Below are positions 25,735 through 33,744 of a stretch of 64,000 nt of DNA, piece by piece. The position numbers and the translations under genes were made by a program. The number at the start of each line of letters is the position of its first letter. Within the stretch, counting starts at the first letter, position 1. Source of the stretch: an uncultured Aquimarina sp. (GTDB taxonomy: Bacteria; Bacteroidota; Bacteroidia; Flavobacteriales; Flavobacteriaceae); the NCBI GenBank assembly GCA_947496355.1, contig CANMCO010000003.1, positions 1 through 64,000 of the forward strand. Direction: 5' to 3'. The notes under the pieces were generated by a model that worked only from the letters and a program-made list of their open reading frames with translations, was not told where the DNA came from and searched no databases.

Positions 25735-25836
25735 TTGAAAAAAAGAATGCTATTAAAAGTAGTGGTTCTAGGATTTTCAATTGAATTATTTTCTAAATTA
25801 AAACACAATATTATTGTGAAACACAGAAAGAAAGAA
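25735..25836 (+). pseudogene. 5' remnant of an ABM-domain gene
   Basis: MKKRMLLKVVVLGFSIELFS, then KLKHNIIVKHRKKE, aligns with the first 38 residues of the ABM gene at 1113, with a short internal deletion. After KERND the similarity stops and the sequence runs into site C and the FG-GAP pseudogene. Confidence 0.75.
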
Positions 25837-25905
25837 AGAAACGATCGCAAGAAAATCATTGACCTCTTAACACTAAATTTCCTCTCATTGGAAATGTATA
25901 GGGCT

Positions 25906-25953
25906 TATCCCAAATAACCTCTGTTTAGTCCTGAATTTAACAGGTCTCAGCAC
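25906..25953 (+). promoter_or_regulatory. Tandem TCCC element, site C (upstream of FG-GAP pseudogene)
   Basis: TATCCC at 25,906, AGTCCT at 25,927 (period 21), GCAC at 25,950 (23 later), then TTTTTTTAG and GTAAAATAGAATC. The gene starts 66 bases after GCAC. Confidence 0.65.
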
Positions 25954-26015
25954 TTTTTTTAGAAGAACAAGTAAAATAGAATCTATCTTTAATTGGAGAT
26001 TACTATTCAAGAAAA

Positions 26016-26686
26016 ATGCAACAATTTCGGAGTATGCCTGCAATCCTTATGATTGGGGTAAGTTTAGCTAGTTATGGTCAAGTCCAAATAGGGACCGATA
26101 TCGATGAGGCAACGGGTTATTTTTCCGCATCCAGTGTGAGTTTGTCTGGTGATCGTACGACCATGGCTTTTGGGGCGCATCATGATCTTGGCAACGGTTC
26201 AGAATCAGGTCATGTGCGTGTTTATAAAAATAATGCTGGGATTTGGACCCAGATAGGCGCTGATATCGATGGTAAAGCAGCGAGGGATTATTCTGGAACA
26301 AGTGTGAGTTTGTCCAAAGATGGCACCATCGTGGCCATTGGGGCGCATCAAGGAGGAAGGTCGCCAAGCTATGTCAGTGTGTATAAAAATGTTTCAGAAG
26401 CTTGGATTCAGGTAGGTGCTGATATTGATGGTGGGGCTACATATGATTTTCAGGATGGACTGTGAGTTTGTCCAACGACGGTAATATCTTGGCTATAGGA
26501 GCTTATGAGAAAAATAGTCATGATACGGGACAAAAACTAGGGATGGCCCATGTTCATGTTTATGAAAATGAAAATAAGTCTGGGGAGTGGACCCGGACGA
26601 GTGCTGATATGTATACAGGACGGAGCAGCGGTTTGGAGTTTCTTATTTGTTTTTCTAAGCCCAAAACAATAAAACAAACAAAGTAA
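26016..26686 (+). pseudogene. FG-GAP-like repeat protein gene, one-base frameshift
   Basis: A paralogue of 9,381-10,484 with fewer repeats. The signal peptide is MQQFRSMPAILMIGVSLASYGQ-like (22 residues, split here: MQQFRSMPAIL, MIGVSLASYGQ). About two and a half repeats follow (SVSLSGDRTTMAFGAHHDLG, GHVRVYKNNAGIWTQIGADI) until a single-base deletion near 26,453 ends the frame at FQDGL. The downstream frame restores WTVSLSNDGNILAIGAYEKN and ends at 26,686. It could be a recent mutation or a sequencing error; the stop overlaps the next small ORF by one base. Confidence 0.7.
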
Positions 26687-26787
26687 TGAAAGAGAAAGAG
26701 CAATTGTTACGATGGTGCCTGCGCATAATCATTTTGATGCATTTGGTTGGAATCCTTTTGGGACTTATTGGTTTGGTTTGGTTGTAG
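26686..26787 (+). CDS. 33-residue single-helix membrane protein
   Basis: MKEKEQLLRWCLRIIILMHL, then VGILLGLIGLVWL. The ATG overlaps the stop of the FG-GAP frame (TAATG), which argues for real coupling. It is the counterpart of the 60-residue ORF after the intact FG-GAP gene. Confidence 0.5.
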   Translation: MKEKEQLLRWCLRIIILMHLVGILLGLIGLVWL

Positions 26788-26972
26788 TTATAATATATTC
26801 AATAAGGTAAGTTTTGATAGTATGGTATAAAAAAGCAGGAAAAAGGAAGAAGCCAGAAGTTGACCCGGAACGGGATGGGGCCAATTAATTATGGACCGTT
26901 TTTTCCCAGTAGGCAATTAAAAACACCAAGTAATGGTCCTGTAAGAAATTGTCCATGTAAAAAAGGGGTGAA

Positions 26973-27310
26973 TTGAGCTACACGGATGATTTTTTAAAAA
27001 GAGGGATATTCGCCATTAGATTTCATTTAAGCGAGATTCTATGCTTGGAAAGTGACCGGAATTATATCACTATTTATTTATCTAACGGAAAACATTTGAT
27101 AAGACAGGCGCTACAGTCTGCACTGGGAGTTTTACCGGAGCAATTTTACCGGATAAATAGATCTGTAATAATCAATATTAACAAGATTTATAGAATAGTC
27201 GGCAATAAGTCCATATCGAAGGTTTGAACAAATTTCGCCCAATGATTTCAAATAAGTACAAACGTGACATTTTAAATGCCGTGCCATTGTTTAATGAAAC
27301 AATACAGTAG
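26973..27310 (+). pseudogene. Truncated, frameshifted LytTR regulator
   Basis: A TTG-initiated frame reads IRFHLSEILCLESDRNYITI, LIRQALQSALGVLPEQFY and RINRSVIININKIYRIVGNK, very close to the LytTR domain of the 6,089-6,928 protein. A frameshift near 27,215 follows; the rest (IEGLNKFRPMISNKYKRDIL, NAVPLFNE) is in another frame. The pseudo-receiver half is missing. It is a remnant of a second copy of the regulator. Confidence 0.7.
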
Positions 27311-27333
27311 TGTATTGAGAAATACGTAAAGCT

Positions 27334-27753
27334 ATGAATTATTTATTTATCGACGATAATAAGGTCCAATTGATGGTATTAAGAAAGGCTTTTGATCAAT
27401 GGGGTCAAGCTCATAAGATCAAGACCTTGGACAACCCAGTGGAGGCGATCGATTTGATTCGTTCCCATGTTTTTTTGCCAGATGTAATCGTTGTGGACTT
27501 TAATATGCCCGAGATGAATGGTTTGGACTTCATCAAAGAAATGAAATTTTCCGATGATTGGTATAGTTATATCCCTATTGTGGTGTCTACCACTGAAGAG
27601 TGTGCGGAAACTGCCATGGAATGCTATGGAAGCGGTGCCGCAGGCTATATGATCAAACCGACCAAATATAAAAAACTGACCAATATGTTGAGGGTATTGA
27701 TTCAATATTGGGAAGCAAACCTAAGCCTCTTTACCAGTATTAGTAGGTGTTAA
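27334..27753 (+). CDS. Single-domain response regulator (CheY-like)
   Basis: The 139-residue protein is one receiver domain: FIDDNK supplies the acidic pair (D7, D8), VIVVDFNMPEMNGLDFI the phospho-acceptor D55, VVSTT the switch Ser/Thr (about 85), and YMIKPTKYKKL the conserved Lys (K108) and Pro. There is no output domain. It is followed 21 bases later by a PAS-domain gene, so the two probably act in one phosphorelay whose kinase is elsewhere. Confidence 0.85.
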   Translation: MNYLFIDDNKVQLMVLRKAFDQWGQAHKIKTLDNPVEAIDLIRSHVFLPDVIVVDFNMPEMNGLDFIKEMKFSDDWYSYIPIVVSTTEECAETAMECYGSGAAGYMIKPTKYKKLTNMLRVLIQYWEANLSLFTSISRC

Positions 27754-27774
27754 ACCAATCAAGAACAAAAGATT

Positions 27775-28230
27775 ATGGATAAAGATAGTGCAGTTTTGGA
27801 CAACTTGATGTTGCGCTTAATGGATAAGAGCGGAACCAGTATTTATCAAATTCTACCGAAAGGTTATATCGTTTTAAATCTTAAGGGAAGAATTCTGGGA
27901 TACAATTCCAAATGTAAGGAATTGATGGATCTTGGAAATAACGGGGTGGAAACGAGAAATATGAATGACTTTTTATCAGGTGACAACAAAGAAAGGTTTA
28001 TGGTCATGCTCGAGCTTGCAGAGCTGAAGGGTCATATTGATGATTTTGAGCTGGAAATTACAAAACCAAGTGGGCAGATAAAGATTGTTTGGATCAGCAC
28101 TTCGGCCATATATGACTCCAATAAAAAAACAATTGCTTTTCATTGTATTATATCCGATATGACCAAGGAACAAATGTTTTTGGACCAAATGAAAGAAGAA
28201 TTGCGAAACTCCACAGGACGAAGATGGTGA
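27775..28230 (+). CDS. PAS-domain protein, probably truncated
   Basis: The 151-residue protein has a PAS fold (about 23-135): GYIVLNLKGRILGYNSKCKE, FLSGDNKERFMVMLELAEL, FELEITKPSGQIKIVWISTS, IAFHCIISDMTKEQMF. After the PAC-like end only KEELRNSTGRRW follows. PAS units like this usually continue into a histidine kinase or another output domain. The stop is overlapped by kdnB, and the sequence changes character there, so a deletion may have joined a kinase N-terminus to kdnB. Confidence 0.65.
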   Translation: MDKDSAVLDNLMLRLMDKSGTSIYQILPKGYIVLNLKGRILGYNSKCKELMDLGNNGVETRNMNDFLSGDNKERFMVMLELAELKGHIDDFELEITKPSGQIKIVWISTSAIYDSNKKTIAFHCIISDMTKEQMFLDQMKEELRNSTGRRW

Positions 28231-29321
28231 TTGGAGGAAAGACTGTAGGGTATCGGAACTTTCCCATGGTTCCCCGAGTGGTGTTCGGAAAAGATAGTTT
28301 TAATCAATTGAGTGAGATTTTGTCGCCCAAAAGAAAGCATCCGGACGCTCCATTTATTTTTTTGGTGGATGATGTTTTCAAAGAATCCGAGATAGTTGCA
28401 AAAATCCCATTAATATACAATGATCAAATCGTTTTCGTTTCCGCAAATGAAGAACCAAAAACGGTACAAGTTGATGCATTGGTTCAAAAGATCCAAAAGG
28501 AATACTCAAGACTTCCGTCCGGAATTGTTGGTATAGGTGGGGGCACTTTGCTAGATTTAGCAAAAGCGGTGTCCATCGGGTTGACGAACAAAGGTAGTTC
28601 GCAGAACTATCAAGGATGGGATTTAGCTAAAAAACCTTCCATATACCATGTTGGTATTCCCACCATTAGCGGTACCGGTGCAGAAGTATCCAGAACGACC
28701 GTATTGACGGGGCCTACAAAAAAATTGGGAATTAATTCTGACCATGCGACCTTTAATCAGGTAATTTTGGATCCCAATCTTACGCGAGGTGTTCCCAAGG
28801 AGCAATGGTTCTATACTGGAATGGACTGTTTTATACATTGTATAGAATCCCTTAATGGAACGTATTTAAACGCTTTTAGCCAAAGCTATGGTGAAAAGGC
28901 CCTTGAACTTTGTAAAGACGTGTTTCTTGGCAAACTGATTCCAGAAGAATCCAGGGACAAATTAATGATGGCGTCTTGGCATGGGGGAATGAGCATAGCA
29001 TATTCCCAGGTAGGGGCAGCGCATGCCATGAGTTATGGCTTGGGGTATTTGCTTGGTGTAAAACACGGTATCGGAAATTGTCTGGTTTTTCAGCACCTCG
29101 ATGAGTTTTATCCCGAAGGCGTGAAGCTCTTCAATCAAATGAAAGAAAAACAGGGTATTGTTATGCCTCAGGGCATTTGTTCAGGACTAAGTGATAAGGA
29201 TTTTGATATCATGATCGAGGTAGCCATGGCTATGCAACCTCTCTGGGAAAATGCCTTGGGCAAGGACTGGAGAAATTGTATAGACCGGGGAAAACTAAGA
29301 TCCATTTATGAAAGAATGTAG
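28224..29321 (+). CDS. kdnB: 3-deoxy-alpha-D-manno-octulosonate 8-oxidase (KdnB-like)
   Basis: The 365-residue iron-dependent alcohol dehydrogenase has VPRVVFGKDSFNQL, the nucleotide loop GIGGGTLLDLAKAVSIGLTN, VGIPTISGTGAEVSRTTVLT, metal ligands in TGMDCFIHCIESLNG, and the HAMSYGLGYLLGVKHGIGNC histidines. It closely resembles Shewanella KdnB, which oxidises C8 of Kdo before KdnA adds the amino group of Kdo8N, a modified lipid A-core sugar. No kdnA is adjacent. The ATG at 28,224 overlaps the PAS gene stop by seven bases. Confidence 0.8.
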   Translation: MVIGGKTVGYRNFPMVPRVVFGKDSFNQLSEILSPKRKHPDAPFIFLVDDVFKESEIVAKIPLIYNDQIVFVSANEEPKTVQVDALVQKIQKEYSRLPSGIVGIGGGTLLDLAKAVSIGLTNKGSSQNYQGWDLAKKPSIYHVGIPTISGTGAEVSRTTVLTGPTKKLGINSDHATFNQVILDPNLTRGVPKEQWFYTGMDCFIHCIESLNGTYLNAFSQSYGEKALELCKDVFLGKLIPEESRDKLMMASWHGGMSIAYSQVGAAHAMSYGLGYLLGVKHGIGNCLVFQHLDEFYPEGVKLFNQMKEKQGIVMPQGICSGLSDKDFDIMIEVAMAMQPLWENALGKDWRNCIDRGKLRSIYERM

Positions 29322-29503
29322 GCTGGTTTTCTCAACTTGGCCGTATTGCCCTCGATTTCGGAAATGACTTTCTCGGGAGCAATCCTTTCATTCTATTGGT
29401 CATAGAAATTTTCCTTTAGGTCCGGGTGCTTTCCTAAATCTTCTTTTTCCAAATAATCTACGTATGCACCAACACTGGAAGCTTGTCTAAATATAGGTCC
29501 CAT
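29306..29503 (-). pseudogene. Unrecognised gene remnant with in-frame stop
   Basis: On the minus strand 66 codons read MGPIFRQASVGAYVDYLEKE, then DLGKHPDLKENFYDQ, a TAG, then NERIAPEKVISEIEGNTAKL, ending inside the 3' end of kdnB. Codon-like composition on both sides of the stop suggests a decayed gene, but I do not recognise the family. Confidence 0.4.
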
Positions 29504-29594
29504 TGTAGTATACAAAAAAGCATTTTTCAATGGGTTGTTGTTTATTTAGAAATAAGGAAGAAAGAATGTTTTTTGCCAAATTCTGTTCTTCCAA

Positions 29595-29642
29595 AATCCG
29601 CTAAACACTTTTATCAGTCCCTAATTTAACACGGTTGGGCAC
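29595..29642 (+). promoter_or_regulatory. Tandem TCCC element, site D (upstream of PorP/SprF gene)
   Basis: AATCCG at 29,595, AGTCCC at 29,616 (period 21), GCAC at 29,639 (23 later), followed by TTTTCTTATTTG. The gene start is 187 bases downstream of GCAC. Confidence 0.65.
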
Positions 29643-29795
29643 TTTTCTTATTTGTTAAGGATTACATGTTTTAATCTTGTACCAGAAGATAATATTCAAA
29701 AAGACCTTTTGCCCAATGAAAACAAAACTATACAGTTCGGTCACTAAATTTTAAAAGGCCAGCTCCATAGAGGCCAAACAAAAGTTTCACGCATT

Positions 29796-29845
29796 ATAAA
29801 ATGAAAAATATCAAATTACTATAAAATGAAAAACATCAAATTATT
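29796..29845 (+). repeat. 25-base tandem duplication over the PorP/SprF start
   Basis: Two consecutive 25-base units (29,796-29,820 and 29,821-29,845) differ at two or three positions. Each contains AAAATGAAAAA(T/C)ATCAAATTA. In the first copy the ATG opens an eight-codon minicistron (MKNIKLL, stop); in the second it is the true start. Confidence 0.8.
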
Positions 29846-30701
29846 ATTATTTATAGCGACCTCCATATACTGTATTCGGTCTTACTCACAACAAGATGTA
29901 ACATTTACACTATACAATTATAATATGAACATCATTAACCCCGCCTATGCTGGGATTGGTGCAAGAATAGAGTTCACCTCAAACTTTAGATCCCAGTGGG
30001 TGGGTGTGGATGGTGCACCTCAAACTCAGAGTTTTTCATTGAGTGCACCAATTAAAGAAAAAATTGGAATAGGCGCTTCGATTACCAACAGTAGTGTATT
30101 TGTACTCGAAGAAACTGATATTTTTGTTGATTTTTCCTACGAACTACGGTTAAACGAAACATTGGACCTGTTTTTGGGGCTTAAAGCAGGAGGGGCTTTG
30201 GTCAACATAGATTTAGCCAACCTAGGCTCTGATAATGACCCGCTTTTTGCCGAAAATGTAAGTGTGTTCAATCCAAATGTTGGGGTGGGTGCCTATTTAA
30301 AGGGAGAACGCTTTTATATAAGTATTTCGGCACCTGCTCTTCTAAAATCTAAGAGATACGAAAAGGAATCGGGCATTGTAACACAAGCCACGGACAAAAT
30401 GCAATTTTTTATGGGAGCGGGATATCATTTTCCTTTGAACAAGGATATAACCTTTACTCCTTCATTTTTAACAAGAGTGTTGAGCGACGTTCCTTTTTCT
30501 ATGGATATCAGTGGAATGTTCGGCTTGTACGACTTGGTGGCAGTGGGTAGCAGCTACAGGTTAAAAGAATCCCTAAGCACTTTGGTGTTTTTTAACATAG
30601 CAGATTGGATCCAACTAGGGTATGCTTATGACACTTCAATTACGGCTATCCGTAACTATAGTAGGGGAAACCATGAAGTGATATTGAAGTTTTATTACTG
30701 A
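29826..30701 (+). CDS. PorP/SprF-family type IX secretion outer-membrane protein
   Basis: The 291-residue protein has a signal peptide (MKNIKLLLFIATSIYCIRSY) then YNMNIINPAYAGIG, the hallmark N-terminus of the PorP/SprF family, FTSNFRSQWVGVDGAPQTQS, and alternating beta-strands to the end (GNHEVILKFYY). Members are membrane partners of T9SS substrates, and many copies per genome are paired with one large type B secreted protein. No partner adhesin is adjacent; one tail fragment lies at 1-114. It is preceded by regulatory site D. Confidence 0.85.
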   Translation: MKNIKLLLFIATSIYCIRSYSQQDVTFTLYNYNMNIINPAYAGIGARIEFTSNFRSQWVGVDGAPQTQSFSLSAPIKEKIGIGASITNSSVFVLEETDIFVDFSYELRLNETLDLFLGLKAGGALVNIDLANLGSDNDPLFAENVSVFNPNVGVGAYLKGERFYISISAPALLKSKRYEKESGIVTQATDKMQFFMGAGYHFPLNKDITFTPSFLTRVLSDVPFSMDISGMFGLYDLVAVGSSYRLKESLSTLVFFNIADWIQLGYAYDTSITAIRNYSRGNHEVILKFYY

Positions 30702-30902
30702 AGAATGAGATTTAGATAACAACACCATCACAGAGGGTTGTCCGGAAACATTTTTGGCAACTAAACCAACGGGATATGATAAGAGGACGAACAACGGTCT
30801 GTTGAGTGGGGGATAATATATGCTGTGCAACATTGCGAAAAAACTAACCAAATTTACTGTAACATTTTTTTATAAGAAATTGTCTTTATAAAAACATCGA
30901 AA

Positions 30903-31769
30903 ATGAAATTAATAATCTTTATTACCAGCCTCCTTTTTACCTTTCCGATAAGTTCGCAAGTAAAATCTGATTCTTTAGCTATAGAAGAGTTTACTTATGA
31001 CAAGAAAGAACAACTTAAAGTTTATTGTGTTAGACCTTCAGACTATAATCCTAATAACAAATATCCAGCAATTGTAATATTTCACGGAGGTGGTTGGTCT
31101 ATAGGAGAAGCCTCATGGGGATTTAGTAGTGCTAAACATTATGCAAGTAAAGGTATGGTAGCATTCTCTGTTCAATACAGGCTTCAGGATTTGGAAAAAA
31201 GAATTACTCCCTACGAATCGGTACTAGATGCACAAAATGCAATAAGATGGATTCGAAAAAACGCAAATAAATTTTCTGTCAATCAAAATAAGATTGCCTC
31301 TTATGGTTGGTCTGCTGGTGCTCACCTCGCAGCTTGTGCAGCTATTTTTAATAATTTAGATGCCCCAAATGAAAAAATATCTAGTGCTCCAAACTTATTA
31401 CTATTAAAATCACCTGCACTTTCACTACTTGTTTATCCTAATTTTCAAAAAAGATTACTTGATAAAATTAATGTAAGAAATCTATCTCCAGCAGAATTTG
31501 TATCTGAAAATACTCCTCCAACAATAATCGTAATTGGAAAAGATGATACCGTAACTCCTCTACAAGGTTCAGAGTTGTTTAAAAAGAATATGGACAAGTA
31601 TAAAAAAAATGAATGCGAATTAATTATGTACGATGGAGTTGGGCATTTATTTACTCCTTCATCAGAACCTGACGATGGATGGCCAAATCCTGATAAAGAA
31701 GTGAGTCTTAATGCTCAAATGAAAATGAATGATTTCTTGAAAAAATACAATTACATTAAAGGCTTTTAA
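30903..31769 (+). CDS. Secreted alpha/beta hydrolase (esterase, BD-FAE-like)
   Basis: The 288-residue protein has a signal peptide (about 1-18, MKLIIFITSLLFTFPISSQ) and an alpha/beta-hydrolase fold. The oxyanion motif is HGGGWSIG, the nucleophile elbow SYGWSAGAHLA, the acid Asp lies in GKDDTVTP and the His in DGVGHLF. The family covers carbohydrate and feruloyl esterases and lipases; the substrate is not predictable. It stands alone, followed by a long palindromic element, as other cassette-like genes in this window do. Confidence 0.8.
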   Translation: MKLIIFITSLLFTFPISSQVKSDSLAIEEFTYDKKEQLKVYCVRPSDYNPNNKYPAIVIFHGGGWSIGEASWGFSSAKHYASKGMVAFSVQYRLQDLEKRITPYESVLDAQNAIRWIRKNANKFSVNQNKIASYGWSAGAHLAACAAIFNNLDAPNEKISSAPNLLLLKSPALSLLVYPNFQKRLLDKINVRNLSPAEFVSENTPPTIIVIGKDDTVTPLQGSELFKKNMDKYKKNECELIMYDGVGHLFTPSSEPDDGWPNPDKEVSLNAQMKMNDFLKKYNYIKGF

Positions 31770-31790
31770 ATATTCATAACAATTGAAATA

Positions 31791-31915
31791 AAACGTTGCA
31801 CAAGAACGTGTCCTATAATTAATTGCGGCGGAAATTCACACGCATTAATTACCTTTAGCAACCGTGGAAAGTACTCGCGTACTTTCTCACAACCAATCAT
31901 ACACAAAACGTTATG
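31791..31915 (+). repeat. Palindromic inter-cassette element after the esterase gene
   Basis: The outer ends AAAACGTTGCAC and CACAAAACGTTATG share an AACGTT core in inverted relation. Inside are the perfect hairpin GAAAGTACTCGCGTACTTTC and an imperfect one (TAATTAATTGC / GCATTAATTA). It resembles the folded arms of an attC-type site. Confidence 0.45.
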
Positions 31916-32088
31916 GTTATGTAGCATCAATAATATGTTTATGTGCAGAGTGACAAAAGAATAGGGTTTACCCTCAAAAATTTTTAGTGACTTAGGTGGG
32001 TGAGCTTACCAACAATTATGTCAATGTAATGTATAAATTAAAAATTTAGTATTCAGACAAGGTTATATTTACACTCTCTTTTTCTATA

Positions 32089-33255
32089 TCAAATTTCCGG
32101 CAACTCAGAAACAGCATCTTTATCATCCAGTAAACCCAAAGATTTTAAATAACGTTCAGTCATTAGCATACTTGAATGCCTACACATTTTTTGAATTTTT
32201 CGGATGTCTTTTTCTTTTTTATACCAATTTACAACAGCTGTATGTTTAAAACCATATAGTGTATAATCATTAGCAAACTCAAAATAATCTTTTACTTTTT
32301 TGAAATGCTTACCCATATAGTTCTCACCCATTTTATTAGGAGAAGGAGTTTGATTAGCTCCAAATAAATAGTCATCAGGATGATATTGCTCTAAATTCAT
32401 TTCTAAAATGATTTTCTTTAAAGCCGGAACAATTGGTATCACATCCCTTTTTTTTGTTTTACTTGTTTGACCTGCTACCCAAATAAGATCTTTTTCCAAA
32501 TCAATATCTCCCACCTTTAATCGTCTAATTTCCGAAAGTCGCATAAAAGAATAATAAACAAAACAAATCACTTTCCAAAGATATGGATCATTCTCTATAA
32601 CAAATTCTTTAATATTAGTAATTTGCTCATTAGTAAAAGGTTTGTTTTTTGTGCCATACTCTTCGGGTAGTTTATCTATTTTATCAAACGGATTTTTGCC
32701 TTCTACCCATTCCTGCTTCAAGCATACATTATAAAATGTTTTAAGAACTCCCAAGGTATTATTATAGGTTTTAGCGCTATTCTTTCTTTTGGTTAGTAAA
32801 TACATAAAATATTGCTGAATTAAACCATTATCTAAATCTCCAATCCATACATTATCCAATCCTTGACTTTCAAGCCATTTAAGAAAACGCTCTAAAGTAT
32901 TGTCGTAAAACTCTAATCCTCTTTTGTAGAGTTTTTTAGCTTTCTTTATTTCAATAAAGCCTGTAGCTGCTTCCCGAATAGAATATATTCTTTCTGATGC
33001 TTCCTGCTTCTGATCGATAGTATTTTTAGAAACCTTTTTCCGATCAATATGAAAACCATCTGCTAGTAATTTATTGATCTGTTTTATAATATCTTTTGCA
33101 TAGGCTTTCTGCTCCGCTTCTGTTTTGTATTTCTTTGGAATATACCGTCTTTGCCTGACTAGATCATTTTTTTGTACATCCCACACATAGAACATGATGT
33201 AGTTGCCTTTTGCAGCTGTAGACTTGACAAGACGGGCCTTTTTAAATTTATGCAT
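32089..33255 (-). CDS. Tyrosine recombinase / integrase
   Basis: The 388-residue protein has an N-terminal arm-type domain (KARLVKSTAAKGNYIMFYVW), a SAM-like core-binding domain (about 140-250) and a catalytic domain (about 265-385). The catalytic Arg is in SFMRLSEIRRLKVGDID, the Lys in TSKTKKRDVIPI, the HxxR box appears as YGFKHT (a variant common in Bacteroidota integrases), and His and the Tyr nucleophile are in CRHSSMLMTERYLKSLG. The ATG at 33,255 is chosen because an extended frame would run into two tRNA genes. Its place beside tRNA-Pro suggests it integrates an island there. Confidence 0.85.
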   Translation of the reverse strand: MHKFKKARLVKSTAAKGNYIMFYVWDVQKNDLVRQRRYIPKKYKTEAEQKAYAKDIIKQINKLLADGFHIDRKKVSKNTIDQKQEASERIYSIREAATGFIEIKKAKKLYKRGLEFYDNTLERFLKWLESQGLDNVWIGDLDNGLIQQYFMYLLTKRKNSAKTYNNTLGVLKTFYNVCLKQEWVEGKNPFDKIDKLPEEYGTKNKPFTNEQITNIKEFVIENDPYLWKVICFVYYSFMRLSEIRRLKVGDIDLEKDLIWVAGQTSKTKKRDVIPIVPALKKIILEMNLEQYHPDDYLFGANQTPSPNKMGENYMGKHFKKVKDYFEFANDYTLYGFKHTAVVNWYKKEKDIRKIQKMCRHSSMLMTERYLKSLGLLDDKDAVSELPEI

Positions 33256-33334
33256 ATCTTCGTATGTATATTTTGGTACCAGACCAAATATACTATAAAC
33301 TGACGACTTTACTGCCGACCCTTGACGTGTAGAA

Positions 33335-33375
33335 ACAAAAAACCGTTCATTATCTACTGAAAATGAACGGTTTAA
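33335..33375 (-). terminator. Terminator of the tRNA-Ser/tRNA-Pro transcript
   Basis: On the minus strand AAACCGTTCAT and ATGAACGGTTT form the stem, followed by TTTTGTTT. It lies six bases past the tRNA-Pro 3' end. Confidence 0.75.
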
Positions 33376-33380
33376 CTTTG

Positions 33381-33455
33381 TCGGGGTGGCAGGATTCGAA
33401 CCTGCGACCTCCGCGTCCCAAACGCGGCGCGATAACCGGGCTACGCTACACCCCG
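33381..33455 (-). tRNA. tRNA-Pro (anticodon TGG)
   Basis: The 75-base cloverleaf has acceptor CGGGGTG / CACCCCG, anticodon loop TTTGGGA within CCGCG...CGCGG, and T arm GCAGGTTCGAATCCTGC. The discriminator is A and CCA is not encoded. It sits 125 bases from the integrase start, with its 3' end facing the accessory region, the usual attachment position. Confidence 0.95.
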
Positions 33456-33465
33456 AAACAAAATG

Positions 33466-33549
33466 CGGAGAGACCGGGACTCGAACCCGGGCAGCACTTG
33501 CGCGCTGACAGATTAGCAATCTGCTCCATTACCACTCTGGCACCTCTCC
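33466..33549 (-). tRNA. tRNA-Ser (anticodon GCT)
   Basis: The 84-base tRNA has acceptor GGAGAGG / CTCTCC (weak last pair), anticodon stem-loop CAGATTGCTAATCTG, a long variable arm (CAGCGCGCAAGTGCTG) and T arm CCGGGTTCGAGTCCCGG. It is ten bases upstream of tRNA-Pro and probably co-transcribed. Confidence 0.95.
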
Positions 33550-33744
33550 TAAAAATTTGTTATGAACTTCGCATTATTGTTTCAAATGCGGATGCAAATG
33601 TAACTTTTATGAATCTACAATGCAACATTTTTTTAGCATTATTTTTCATTTGATTTAAGGTTCTTTTTAAAAAGTTGAAAATCAGTTTTTTCTTGACAAA
33701 TTTCTTGGCTCAAAGTTTGTATTAGAGGTCAAAGAAACCTTTTA

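Noticed and set aside
33256..33519. N-terminal extension of the integrase frame
   Set aside because: It runs antisense-free through tRNA-Pro and tRNA-Ser and reads as translated tRNA; the ATG at 33,255 gives a normal integrase start.
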